Below, piece after piece: positions 19,157-29,873 of a stretch of 30,264 nucleotides of DNA. Position 1 is the stretch's first letter, and each line of letters begins with the position of its first letter. The position numbers were made by a program, and so were the translations under genes. Source of the stretch: Rozella allomycis CSF55 (Eukaryota; Rozellomycota); NCBI GenBank assembly GCA_000442015.1, contig KE561104.1:1-30264 (forward strand), written 5' to 3'. Below the pieces are notes generated by a model. The model was not told the DNA's origin. It saw nothing but the letters and a program-made list of their open reading frames with translations, and did no database searches.

Positions 19157-21794
19157 TTATAGAATACCATTAGAATAATATTGAAAAGTATCATAAAGTC
19201 TAGTATATACACTTCCATACGACCTGGTGATGAGTTTGTCTACAGTAACTGCTAGATCTTCTTCGGACAAGTTACAATGAAGACGATCTCTGAATGCTTG
19301 AATACAACTTTCTCCCGATTGAAAGCAAGGCATAAAAGAATCTTTTTATCTTGAAATCACTAGTTACTCTTTTGCATGATTACGAGTAGCAGGATCAGTT
19401 TGTCGGCATGTGGTCTCAAACTCAATAGACCAGATACCATTGCCTGTTTAAATTGCATGAATTTTGGAGAGTTTATTCCGCCGAGAATGTCCACGTATTC
19501 TTGAAGAAGTTTAAATGGTGCTGATTCAAATCCAACAGACCCTGGTGAATTCGAAAGCATGAATCCAAAATCAATGTGAACAATATGACCTTTTTTATCG
19601 ACCAAAATATTTCCATTGTGTCTAGAATTAAATGCTACTTAATCCAGTACCTATCTTTAAGTTGTAAAAGGTATGTAATAAGGGAATAACCCGCGAGGCT
19701 TTCCATAAAGGAATTTTGTGCGTCAAGAAACGATTTGCTAGTTGGTTCTCCATATGTTTTAATAAAATGATCGTAAAGTGTGTATGGAACCCCAGGCGAA
19801 TTGTATCGACTAACGTAGGCATCCTTCTTTATTGAATGAACTGAAATTGTATTAAGAACAGTTTCTATTAACCCGCTGTCGTTTGAAATTGCCATAACTC
19901 TGAAATAATAGAGCCAGCATGGAACGTTGGCATCATTCCATATTTTCTGTATTTCATGGATCAGCTGGCAAGCCAATTGCTCTTGCCTTAAATCTGCGCC
20001 GGACTTTACGATAACGCTAAGAAGTTTCCAGTTTGGGCGATGTCCAAACGGGGACTTTTTTCTAACTCTCTCCACTTTAGCCTCCCAACTTTCTTTGAAG
20101 ACCACAGCAGAAGGATCTTCTTTTGCCAGTTCAGGATTTTCTATCATGGCATCGATTTCAACGTCTGTCAAGCCTTGAGCTAAACGTTGTTCTTCTAACA
20201 TGTTCATTTCGCTAACAATCTTTTGTCGTATTTTATCAGCTTCCTTGACATCAAATGTATTGTTTGATTGTTGGTTCATATCAATTTGAGCCAACATTAT
20301 AGCAGCCGCTTTCATATGCTCATTAATATTTGTCATTTGAGTAGAGTTTTTGCGATTCAAAATGGACTCATGATTCACAATATTTACTTCTAGTTGGGCT
20401 TCGTCTATTGAATTTTTAGAAGATGAATTAGACGAATATACTTCAGACAATGAAGACTTCGCACGCGTGGTTTGATTCCAGACCGAATTTTTCGACCCTA
20501 CCCTGGTAATTGTGGCTGTCGGGATTGGTGAATTCGTTCCATGAAGTTCCATGTATCTTTCCTTTTCAAAAGCTAATGTTTCTATAGAATCTGTTTCATC
20601 TTCCAGAACCTCCAAAAGAATCATATATGGGACCTCTTATTACTTCAATTTGATTTTACTCGTTCAGCAGAGTTTAACGTAACAGATTCTGTAGTTGGCA
20701 CTCGGACAAGTTTATGATGTGATTTATTTAATTTGGAATTACACCAAAAAGGAAGACATACATCCGCAGGTAGATTGTGATTCAATAATGTTAGTTCTGC
20801 TTGTAATGTTTGAGGTCTCACGGACTTTGAGACAGGCACCAGACGAATTGAGATATCGATAAGCATGTTAATAAACTGCATTTCACTATATACATAAAAT
20901 CTATTATCATTTAATCAGATTAATACCCTGTGTGCTGATCTATTGGTGAAACAACTTCAGGAGACGTTGGCATCAGTGTATTAGGCTTGTTTTCAAGGTA
21001 ATTCTCAAATGTAAAAATATTTCCCGTCGAAATTTGATCTATTGATGGAGTCTTTTTAAGTGCCTCGTGAATTGGAACAGTGACAGTTGGAGATTTCTTA
21101 AGCGACTGAGTTTGATTCACACTTTCCTCGCTTTTAGACTTTTGCGGCTGAATGACTGTAGGTTTTTCTTGCTTGAAGTTTGGAAAATTTTGTCTTCCGT
21201 GAATAAGTGCCATTCGCTTTAGGGGCTCTAACAAGTCTGGGGCTGCAAAGGCCGCTAATGCGTAACTCATTCCCAGAAGTGCTGGTTTTATTTGTGCCGA
21301 TACTCTGACTCGATGATACGGATACATAAAAGGTGCCTTTCCATCTATGTTGGCCCTCGTAGTAAATATCATTGCATGACACTTGCTGTATAGTCTAGAG
21401 CAAACAAAAACTGCGTAAGGTTGTGTGGTCGTTTTTAAATTGTTTAGATATCCTTCTAAAAGCCATAATAACTATCTTATGTGCATATTTCTACTACCAT
21501 TATCGCAAAATGTGAAGATCTGCCCGACTCTTCCAGCATAAAGTTTTCTAACGAGGCGCTCTCTTCTGGTTTACATATAAATAAATGACTATTGTTTAAA
21601 TTTTAAATTATTATTTACACCAGCTGGGGGAGTAAAAATTCAATAGCTTCGGGAGGGAATTCTTTCAATCTAACACACAAATACTCTTGAATTCCAGGGT
21701 CTTCATATTTGAATAAATAAGATAGTGCTATATAAGGATCAAAATGCTCTGATTCGAATAATCTTAGCAAAAGTCCTTTCTTTGATGTTGACAT
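19157..21794 (-). CDS. PIK1: Phosphatidylinositol 4-kinase, PIK1/PI4K-beta type
   Basis: This kinase of about 824 residues phosphorylates phosphatidylinositol at position 4, mainly on the Golgi. The N-terminal lipid-kinase-unique helical region includes FEDPGIQ-type sequence (KYEDPGIQEYLCVRL) and SRLYSKCHAMI. LTLLNHNLPADVCLPFW and VRVPTTESVTLNSAERVPY match PI4K-beta rather than PI4K-alpha. A Ser/Asn-rich linker follows. The kinase domain has VIVKSGADLRQEQLACQ (ATP-binding Lys), LLQLKDRHNGNILVDKKGH (catalytic loop), HIDFGFML (DFG) and the C-terminal RLYDTFQYYSNGIL. Six introns are removed: 30, 26, 26, 26, 29 and 26 nt; one splits the Arg codon of DRHNGN. The start is the ATG at 21794 and the stop is TAA at 19157. 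Confidence 0.94.
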
Positions 21795-21949
21795 TTTAAT
21801 TTACGAAATATTTCGAATTGAAAGTTGTATTGCAAATACCTAAGCTATTCAAAAACAGACTCGGCGTTTTATATTATTTATAAAGTTCTAATTAAATAAA
21901 GCATTGCTAGATATTGAACAATATTTGGAATATTCTGTTTACAAATTCT

Positions 21950-24169
21950 ATGAAATTGATGGGATCATTTTTCAGGATTGATCAAGACAATCCTAATACC
22001 GAATTGATCGATAAATTATCTCTTTACGCTTTAGACATTGTTATTGACCTGTGCTCAGTGGAATCGATCAAGGATGCATGGACAGATGAGATGTACAGTG
22101 ACATGGAAAAGGGCGTTCTTATATGGAAAAGACCAGCCGAGATTAAACAAGCTAAAAGCAAAGTAAAAGAAACTGCGATAAAATTGCCTAAATCAAGTCA
22201 AAAACCAAACCAAGTTGGACAATGTCAAACTATATCAATCAACTCTGCCAAAGATCTCATTAAACCCACAAAGAAGAAAGCAAAATCACCTTGTCCCCCT
22301 TTGTTGAATGAAATTGAGGTGCTGAAAAGAGAGAATAAATTTTATGCCAAATGGTTTGAAGAACAGCAACAAAATCGCAGGAAACGAAAACATGTTTTTG
22401 TCCCTCCTGAATCTGTGGAGATGGTTGTAATTTCCAGAAAGGATAATATAAACGTCGTGAAAGAAACCAACATTGTGCAAAATTACAATTACAATGTGAC
22501 AATCAATAACGTAGCAGGACCAGAGATAACAATTAATGAAACTAATAATATTAAAAGAGATAACATTGATAATCTGCATACTGATGACATTGTAGAAAAA
22601 GAGTTTAGTGAAAAACTTGATTTGGATACAAACAAAACCCAAGATGGACAAAAATTAGCAGAAAGAAGAGAAGTTTCGAAGCAACATAAGTTTCTGGAGA
22701 ACTTGAGCACTGAAAAACAGGCTTCGAGAGAAAATATTCCTGACAGAACAAGCAAGCAGAAACTATTCCAAAACGGTACAGATGAGGTTATCACTGTGAA
22801 TACAAAGCCCAAAAAAGATTCTCAACCTATCGAGGATTTTAAACCTATCGATAATCAAATTACAGCAACATCCTGTAAAAAGGCTACGTCACTTGAAATT
22901 GAGCCACTGATGGTCCCCGCCAAATCTCAAGACAACTCTACAGGCAGTAAAAACCGGGCATCCGAGGAAATATTTGAAATCAGACAAGACATTGAAGATC
23001 CCAAGAAAGCAAACAAAGCAGACTCATTCCATCAATTCGAATCTGACTGGAGCGGTATATTCAACGAAACCAAGATAATTTCCGAGCCCAAATCCACCCC
23101 GCACAAATGCCTCAACTTTTTCCGCTACTTGAATCTAACAAGAGCATTGATAACAACATCCTACGGTTTCTATGTGTCCTTTGGCACCGCGCAGTCCCAA
23201 GCTCTAGCATTCCCCTACGCGCGCGCCTTTCAAATATCGACGCTATTCTTTCTATGCCTCGATTTATTCTTGACATGCTGCAAAGTGCTGCCTGACAATA
23301 CATTAAAATCCAAATTGGCTATTTTCATAAACCCGAAAACATTTTCCATTTGGCAGCTGGTAGCGGATCCCGATTTAATAATGGATGCTATGCCTTTGAT
23401 TGCTAATTGTGTGCTTAAAGTGTACGCCTTTCGGATGGGCGAAATACTAGCGACCAGCAGTGTTCCGCTTGGCGGTATTAGTCCGGATCAGCTTGAGCAG
23501 ATTGCCAAGACAAAGGAATTTAATTTGGCGCTTCTAGTCTTGTTCTGCGTATCGGTAGTTTTCACAGTGTCTTTGCATACTCTGAAGATTGTGAGATCAC
23601 TGTTGGCAAAATCAGCGGTTACACTTGGACTGATAGTGGTTCTCAAATCCGCCATGCTGTTATTTGATTTGACTGTGAATGCATTCCTGCTGTACTCTAC
23701 GCTGGTGCTTAAAGGACGAAATCTGTTTGACATTGACGTTATAACCAACCTGGTGCTGGCTATTGTTGTTCCCAGTATCATTGTGACTCTTCAAACGAAT
23801 GTTATTGTGAATTTTCCGTTGCATTATACGTTTCTGAGAATGCTGATAAAGGAAAAGGTGCCTTTTAATGTCCAAAAGTATGCGGGGACGTGGAACTTGG
23901 TGTTGTTTGCTTTGAGAAAGACGTTTCATCCAAGAATTTTCATGACTGTTGGTATTTATTCGGTGTTTTCTATGGTGTCGCTGTGGTATGTTTTGTTGAA
24001 AACTAGGAGTGTTGATTTGGATGAGCTTGTAGCTGTGGGAGTGAATTTGGCTGAATCAAACTTGCTTTATGTTCTATTGTGGTTTAATTTGATTATAAAC
24101 TATCTAGTTGGAATTGTGTCCCTTGCCCTCTTTATTCTCTACACGATATTTTCTGTCTTTCGCAAATAA
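21950..24169 (+). CDS. Intronless multi-pass membrane protein, unknown
   Basis: A single uninterrupted frame of 739 codons. The first 380 residues are hydrophilic, Lys/Asn/Glu-rich and probably disordered, with a basic tract (NRRKRKHVF). The C-terminal 350 residues hold about six to eight hydrophobic segments, such as FQISTLFFLCLDLFL, LALLVLFCVSVVFTV, VITNLVLAIVVPSIIV and LVGIVSLALFILYTIF, with short polar loops. I recognise no transporter or receptor motif. GC content rises sharply over the membrane part (about 23050-23900, with runs such as CCCTACGCGCGCGCC), unlike the AT-rich first half. The ATG at 21950 is the first in frame. The open frame continues 12 codons upstream to a TTG, and an upstream exon cannot be excluded. 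It is divergent from PIK1 across 155 bp. Confidence 0.7.
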   Translation: MKLMGSFFRIDQDNPNTELIDKLSLYALDIVIDLCSVESIKDAWTDEMYSDMEKGVLIWKRPAEIKQAKSKVKETAIKLPKSSQKPNQVGQCQTISINSAKDLIKPTKKKAKSPCPPLLNEIEVLKRENKFYAKWFEEQQQNRRKRKHVFVPPESVEMVVISRKDNINVVKETNIVQNYNYNVTINNVAGPEITINETNNIKRDNIDNLHTDDIVEKEFSEKLDLDTNKTQDGQKLAERREVSKQHKFLENLSTEKQASRENIPDRTSKQKLFQNGTDEVITVNTKPKKDSQPIEDFKPIDNQITATSCKKATSLEIEPLMVPAKSQDNSTGSKNRASEEIFEIRQDIEDPKKANKADSFHQFESDWSGIFNETKIISEPKSTPHKCLNFFRYLNLTRALITTSYGFYVSFGTAQSQALAFPYARAFQISTLFFLCLDLFLTCCKVLPDNTLKSKLAIFINPKTFSIWQLVADPDLIMDAMPLIANCVLKVYAFRMGEILATSSVPLGGISPDQLEQIAKTKEFNLALLVLFCVSVVFTVSLHTLKIVRSLLAKSAVTLGLIVVLKSAMLLFDLTVNAFLLYSTLVLKGRNLFDIDVITNLVLAIVVPSIIVTLQTNVIVNFPLHYTFLRMLIKEKVPFNVQKYAGTWNLVLFALRKTFHPRIFMTVGIYSVFSMVSLWYVLLKTRSVDLDELVAVGVNLAESNLLYVLLWFNLIINYLVGIVSLALFILYTIFSVFRK

Positions 24170-24274
24170 AATTTGAAATAAATTGAATTAACTACAATTT
24201 GAAATGATTTGATACAATATAATTAAACAAATATAAAATTTGAAATGAAATTTGAGACTGCTTAAAATGTTATT

Positions 24275-27200
24275 TTATTTAGTTTGTATAGTTTGTATAC
24301 CCCTGTTTAAGAGTTTGAATGAATCTGTTTGCTTGTTATTTTTGGACAATTGAAATAATAGATTAGATTTTTCATTTACAAGAGATTTGAAAAGATTTGA
24401 ATAGAATTTGTTGATATCTTGAATTCTTTCTTTTAATGTATCATCAGAATCATGATGCATTGAATCTAAAAGTTTAGTTGATAAATCTCTTATAGAATCT
24501 TCCAGGAATAAATTGTCGCTCTTTGATTGTTGAATTGCATTTTCTAAAATTTCTATTTCTCTTTCTTTTGCTTCCAGAGTTGAATTTAATTCATTTAATT
24601 TATTTTCAAATTCATTTTCAAATTCTTGTTTTTCTTCTTGAGCTTCTTCTAGATCTATTTTGTAGATTTCCAATTGACTTTTATAATCATTTTCCTTTAT
24701 AGAAAATTCTAATTTCAGATCATCAATAGATTGATTATTCTTCAATTCAATATTTTTCAATTCATTTAGTTTATTTGTTAACTCTATAATCATTTTTTCT
24801 CTTTCATCCAAATCTCTTAAAAACTTTTCTCTCATAAACTTTTTGAACAAGGGAATATTTTCTTTTACAGATTCCAATTTCTCTTTAATAAATTCCAATT
24901 TCTCTAAAACGCTTTCAACACTTTCAAATTTCTCTTCAAATTCTAACTTTTCTTTAATAAATTCTTCATTTTCATTTTCTTTTAATAATCTAAAAATAGA
25001 ATCTACTAAGCCATTAATGTAATCTAACTGCGCCTCTAGATCTTCTTTTTCTTTTGATTCCAACATTTCAGATAATTTATTTTTTTCCATTAAAATTATT
25101 TCATTTTCAATTAAAAGTTTTTCCTTTTCAGCTAAAATTTGATCTTTTTCTAATTGTAGATTTCCTTTTTCAATAATAATTTCATCTCTTTCAATTAAAA
25201 TTTGATTTCTTTCTCTTGTTAATTCATCTTTTTCAGAATTTAATTCTTTAATTTCATCTTTTAATTTTAAAGAAATTTCTTGTTCTATTTTTAGCAAATC
25301 TATTTCCATTTTTTCTTTCAGTTTTTCTATTTCATCATTTTTCTCTTTCAATTTGATTTCAAGTTCAATATTCTTTTCTTGTAATTCTTGTTTAGTTTCT
25401 TCTAGTTCTCGTTTAGTTGCCTCTAGTTCAACTTTAATCTCATTCAGTTCAACTTTCAGTTCTTCTAGTTCAATCTCCTTTGCTTGTAATTCAATTTCTT
25501 TTGCTTGTAATTCAACTACCTTTCCCTCCAATTCAACCTCTTTCGCTTTTAATTCAACTTCTTTTGCTTCCTTTTCACTCTCTAAATCTTCAATCTCATC
25601 ATCTTCTGATTCAATTTCATTCTCCAAGGTTTCCAGTTTCCTTCTAAAGTTTTCCTTTTCAGAAAATAAAACTTCAAATTGAGAAATCCAATTTTCATCT
25701 AATTCTTTCTTTTCTTTTTCTAATTTTTCATTTTCTTTTACTCGTTGCTCATTTTCATTTGCTAGTTGCTCATTTTCTCTCTTCAAGTTCTCATTTTCTA
25801 TTTTGTAAATTTCCAAATTACTTTGGATTGAAAATATTTCATTTTCCAATCTATTAATCTTTTCTTTCAATTCTTTTAAATTCAAATTTTTTATTTCTTC
25901 TTCTAATTCATTTATTTGCTCTAATTGATTGGTTTTATTTGTATTCTCTCTTTTCAACATTTCTATTTCTTTAATTAATTCTTTCTGATTATCAATCTCT
26001 TTTAAATTTTCAAATAATTGATTTCTATTTCTTTCACATTCTTCTAAAATAGATTGATTCTCTAATTTTAGCTTTTCATTTCTCTCTTGAAGATTCACAT
26101 TCTCTGCTTTCAACAAATTCATTTCATCATTCATCAAATCAAATCTATTTTCATTTAATGTTTTATTCTCTCTCAACTCTTGCAACTCTTTGCTTAAATT
26201 CATTAATTCATCTTTCAAACTCATTAATTCATCTTGCAAATTAATAAAATCATCTTGCTTTTTTCTGTCTTCAATTTCCTTCAAATTCATCTCAAATGAT
26301 ATCTTTTCCAATTCTTGTTTTAAACTAAAATTCTCACTCGTAATTTTATTACAATTATCCAACAATTCACGATTCTTTTCATTCATTTCATCAAACATTT
26401 TATTATCACTTTGTTGCTTCAAAATGTGAGTCTGCATCTCATTTTTCATGGCTATTATTTCTTCATTCTTGATTTTAATTTCATCTAAAATATTTACAGA
26501 CTTTTCTTGCTCTTTAATCAATAGTCCCTCGAGCTCCTTGTTTCTTTCCTTGTAATCATCCTTCAATTCCCTTTCTCTCTCTACTTCCAATTTAAGCTTT
26601 TCCAATTCCCATTTAAGCTTTTCTACTTCCATATTATCTCTATCAACAATTCTATGCTCCAATTCAATCTTCGCCAATGGACTATTACTTTTCAACCCCT
26701 CATTAACCTCAAACACATCTCTTTTCGCCAAAGGGCTGCTAGGTATTGAAATGCCCAAATTCCTCATCGCCATTGGACTAGGAGATCGAGCTGCAATTGT
26801 CTTATTTATTGGAGACAAAAATTGGGGCGATCCTGAAAACTTGCTTCTTGTCGCACTAATTACACTCTCCACTTCATTTAATAATGATTTCCATTGGTCC
26901 CCGTCAGTATTTATACTCAGCTTTTCTGATTTCTTACTTTCATTCATACTCGTGTCTATATTTGTGTTGGTATTTGTATTGGGTGATGTTGTGTCTGCCG
27001 CAAGGTTATCATTTGGTCTATGCTCTTTCTCTTCAATGCCATCAGATTTGACATCAAGCTTCTTAAACCCATTCTCCATACTCTGATAATTGACACTAGA
27101 CTCCCTCCTAGTCACATTAGGACTAGTCATCGGCAAAACCTCTTCAACACGCACCCCACCTCCATCCCTACTCCCCCCTTTATCTTTACCAAACTCTTCA

Positions 27201-27424
27201 TCATCATCATCATCAGAATCTAATCACAATCTTTACACTTGCATACCATTCCTATTTCCAGCTTTCGCTTCCAAGGCAGCCCTCTGCTGGTATATCGTCT
27301 TTCTCTTGTACCGCCGGTTAATGCTTTCTTCCATGAACAGTCGGCTGGGATCAATTTTATGGCGGCTTTTTATTTGTCGAAAAGAGGAGGAAGTGGAGTT
27401 TATTTCTGATCCTGTCTCGGACAT
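24275..27424 (-). CDS. Giant coiled-coil protein with SP-rich N-terminus
   Basis: This is a protein of about 1040 residues, with one 27-nt intron near its 5' end. The intron (GTATGC...GATTAG, about 27203-27229) joins KAGNRN to a run of aspartates (DSDDDDDEEF) encoded by a GAT repeat. Residues up to about 250 are disordered and carry several Ser-Pro sites (SPQFLSPIN, RSPSPMAMRN, IPSSPLAKR, NSPLAKIEL) that could be CDK targets. From there to near the end the chain is uninterrupted Glu/Lys/Leu coiled coil, including irregular seven-residue units of the type AKEVELE/AKEIELQ (about 25440-25570). Such architecture is common in spindle-pole, kinetochore and Golgi tethers, but nothing here is specific enough to choose. 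The start is the ATG at 27424. The C-terminus is short and non-coiled (LLNRGIQTIQTK). Confidence 0.75.
27203..27224. repeat. GAT/ATC trinucleotide microsatellite
   Basis: CATCATCATCATCATC on the plus strand encodes the aspartate run just after the intron of the giant coiled-coil gene. It is a short coding microsatellite and likely to vary in length between isolates. Confidence 0.7.
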
Positions 27425-27618
27425 GAATGTTGGTATCCAGGATATGGGCGGAAAACTTGAAAATTTATAACGTTAATGCGAGTTAAAGAAGAAGGGATTT
27501 CGACGGGGGAATGATCTTTGTCCAGCACATATTTTCAAAGAATGGAAAATTGCTAGTTTTACTTTTAATTCATTCAAAATGGAAATTTGATATTAATGAT
27601 TCATTAGTTTATTTAATT

Positions 27619-29271
27619 TTAGTTTATAGTCTGCATCAAAGTTTTAATTTTATCAGCATATTCTTTAAACGACGTCGACGTTGAATCAATTTCACTAATC
27701 TTGTTCATTACAATATTCTACAATGATTTTATTAACAATCGCTCTACTTTGACATTTCTTAAGGGCTCAAAATCTAAATACCGGGTATTTAAATCGCAGC
27801 ATGCCAAATATTTCTGAAAGAGGACAATTATCACGTCCATTAAATCACTAGATATCGATTCACCACCATTGTTGAACACATTTTCAAATGATTTGGAGAA
27901 AAAGAAGCAATTATTTTCATGAATCGAACTAATTATCTCCAATTCTTCTAATGCGTCAGATGGCACTGCATTTAAGGTTTTCTTAAATGTCTCAAAGTAA
28001 ACATCCAACTTTTCTTTATCCAAACTGAATAGTTTAATGTTATAGAATTGATTCAAGCAATTTCCAATAAAGAATTTGTAGTTTTTAACCTTTCTAAAAG
28101 TCAACAAAATCATACTCTGACAATATGATTCCAAGCCTCAATGGCGCCTAGACAATGAAATAATTCATCCATTGTCATTTCACTCTTCATTAACGTTTGA
28201 AACACTAAATCTGTAAATCCATCCATCTCTGATATATTAAGCTGTGAAATAGAATCCAGAAGCCCCAAAAGGTCAAACAGTTCAAACCTCGTCAATTTAG
28301 TCAGTTCTGTTTCAGTAAAATACCGACTGAAATAATTGATAATAAATAATTTTATATTTCTCGGTTATTATTATAAAACATGTTTACTTTGGCAAGGCTA
28401 TCATGAAACACTGCGCAAGCGAGTTTTCTTCCATTAGCAAACGTTTGACTAGAGATATAACACCAAAAATCTTTTATTAAAGTTAGAAAATACAACCTTA
28501 TCATCATAATGAATCTCCTGCTCATATAGAAACTCTTCCAAGGCTTGGATCCTAACATCGGCATAGCATGAAACCAAATCATCAGAAATATTCCTGAATG
28601 CAGGATTCAAATCAATCAATTCATTGAAGATGTCAAGCAATGGTTTGAAATGCACTGAAATACTCTTCAATTTCAATGTCAACGAAACAAATCTGTTGGA
28701 TTTTTCATTCTTTTCAAAGCAATTATATCATTTACAGATGACGCGTGTACCAAATTAAAGAGCGACTGTGATATATATTGTTTTATTAAACTCAAGCCTG
28801 ACGCCATATTTTGTTCATACCGCAAGCTAAAATGTTTTGAATCCTTAAATTGGCACTCTTCTAAATCAAACATATAGTTACGTTTTGTTTTAAAAATGAC
28901 CAATTTTCATGGCATTTTTTCAACGATGCTATGTAGTTTGAGTGAAGACAGATGGAATATTTTTCGTTCATCAAAAGTTTTTCAATCTCTTCGATTTCAA
29001 TGAATTTATTTAAAATATATTCAGATTCTGTTATAAAAACTTCATTTTCTTCCTGTGTTTTCAACAGGGATTCACAAGTTCTCTCAATTTGAAACGTTGT
29101 CTTTACAACATCGTTTATTCTTGCATCTATTTTATCGATATTGGCCAAAGAACTGTCGAGTCTTTTCATTTGAATCTGAATATAATTGACATTTGAATCG
29201 TCTCTGAATATGGTAGGCAACTTTTCATCTGTGTTTATCTTTTCAGTTTCCGATTTAGGGATATGCTGCAT
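27619..29271 (-). CDS. COG3: Conserved oligomeric Golgi complex subunit 3 (COG3/Sec34), short
   Basis: COG3 is a lobe-A subunit of the COG complex, which tethers vesicles in retrograde Golgi traffic. After removing six introns (26, 26, 26, 61, 26 and 30 nt) the protein is about 485 residues, much shorter than the roughly 800 of human or yeast COG3. The N-terminal coiled coil (TCESLLKTQEENEVF) leads into CQFKDSKHFSLRYEQNMASG and SLIKQYISQSLFNL, which match the COG3 FKDS block. LVSCYADVRIQALEEFLYE follows. The C-terminus, with DLNTRYLDFEPLRNV joined to KNIVMNK, matches the very end of COG3. The 61-nt intron near 28321-28381 is the longest well-supported one in the window. The start is the ATG at 29271. 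An optional upstream exon ending at about 29307 would also splice in frame. Confidence 0.83.
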
Positions 29272-29604
29272 TTCGTTTTTCTATTATCTAGTTTAAAAAA
29301 CCATACACAGTTTAATAAATTGATAGTATATATTATATGATTGTCAAAGGTGATACTTGAATTCCAATCGAGCATTCCGATTAAACAAGGAATTTTCCCG
29401 ATTTTGCTGAAAATCATTAAAGAACTGATCTGGACATAGTAATGTATCATTATGAAAAATCTGGCAATTACACATATTAGTATTTAAATTCTTTGTGCCA
29501 GGTTACATTTATTTCTCATTGCGATTGGTGATTCTCGCTTTTGAAGTTTTGAATAGTGTGAAAGGTACTTATCACACGCTATCATTTGATCTTCTCATTG
29601 CCCC
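29272..29604. other. Intergenic region, no confident gene
   Basis: This AT-rich stretch lies between the divergent COG3 and small-ORF starts. It holds a 71-codon minus-strand frame beginning at 29450 that could donate an upstream COG3 exon through a 26-nt intron (29281-29306). I see no RNA gene, repeat or clear promoter element. Confidence 0.4.
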
Positions 29605-29847
29605 ATGATCCCAGATCCATTGTGTATTGTAACGTGTTTCATTTTGGATAGCAATATTCAATTTGATATCCCTTTGAAAAAATTCATGGAACTGATAGAG
29701 ACATGGTTAAAGAATAAAGGGCCTTAGTTTTACTTTAAATTTCAAAATCCATTGCATATTAGCGCAGCCTTATTAATTTCATCTTACATCCCCGAAGATA
29801 TCGTAGAAGTTAGCATTAACAAAGCGAGAATCACGCTAATGATCTAA
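29605..29847 (+). CDS. Small ORF of unknown function, interrupted by in-frame TAG
   Basis: Two 40-codon halves in the same frame are separated by a single TAG at 29725-29727. The first half starts MIPDPLCIVTCFILDS, and the second contains SAALLISSYIPEDIVEV and ends RITLMI. The amphipathic, non-repetitive composition and frame continuity suggest a small protein. A 57-nt intron (GTTAAA...CATATTAG, phase 2) would remove the TAG and keep the frame, but it is longer than most introns here and has a weak donor. Otherwise this is a broken gene or a base error. I recognise no family. Confidence 0.35.
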
Positions 29848-29873
29848 TATCAAAATATGTGTTCAAAATTTAT

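Noticed and set aside
25353-27470. Plus-strand serine/phenylalanine-rich open frames opposite the giant coiled-coil gene.
   Set aside because: They are antisense reflections of Glu/Lys-rich codons (TTC/TCT runs), with no start context or plausible protein character.
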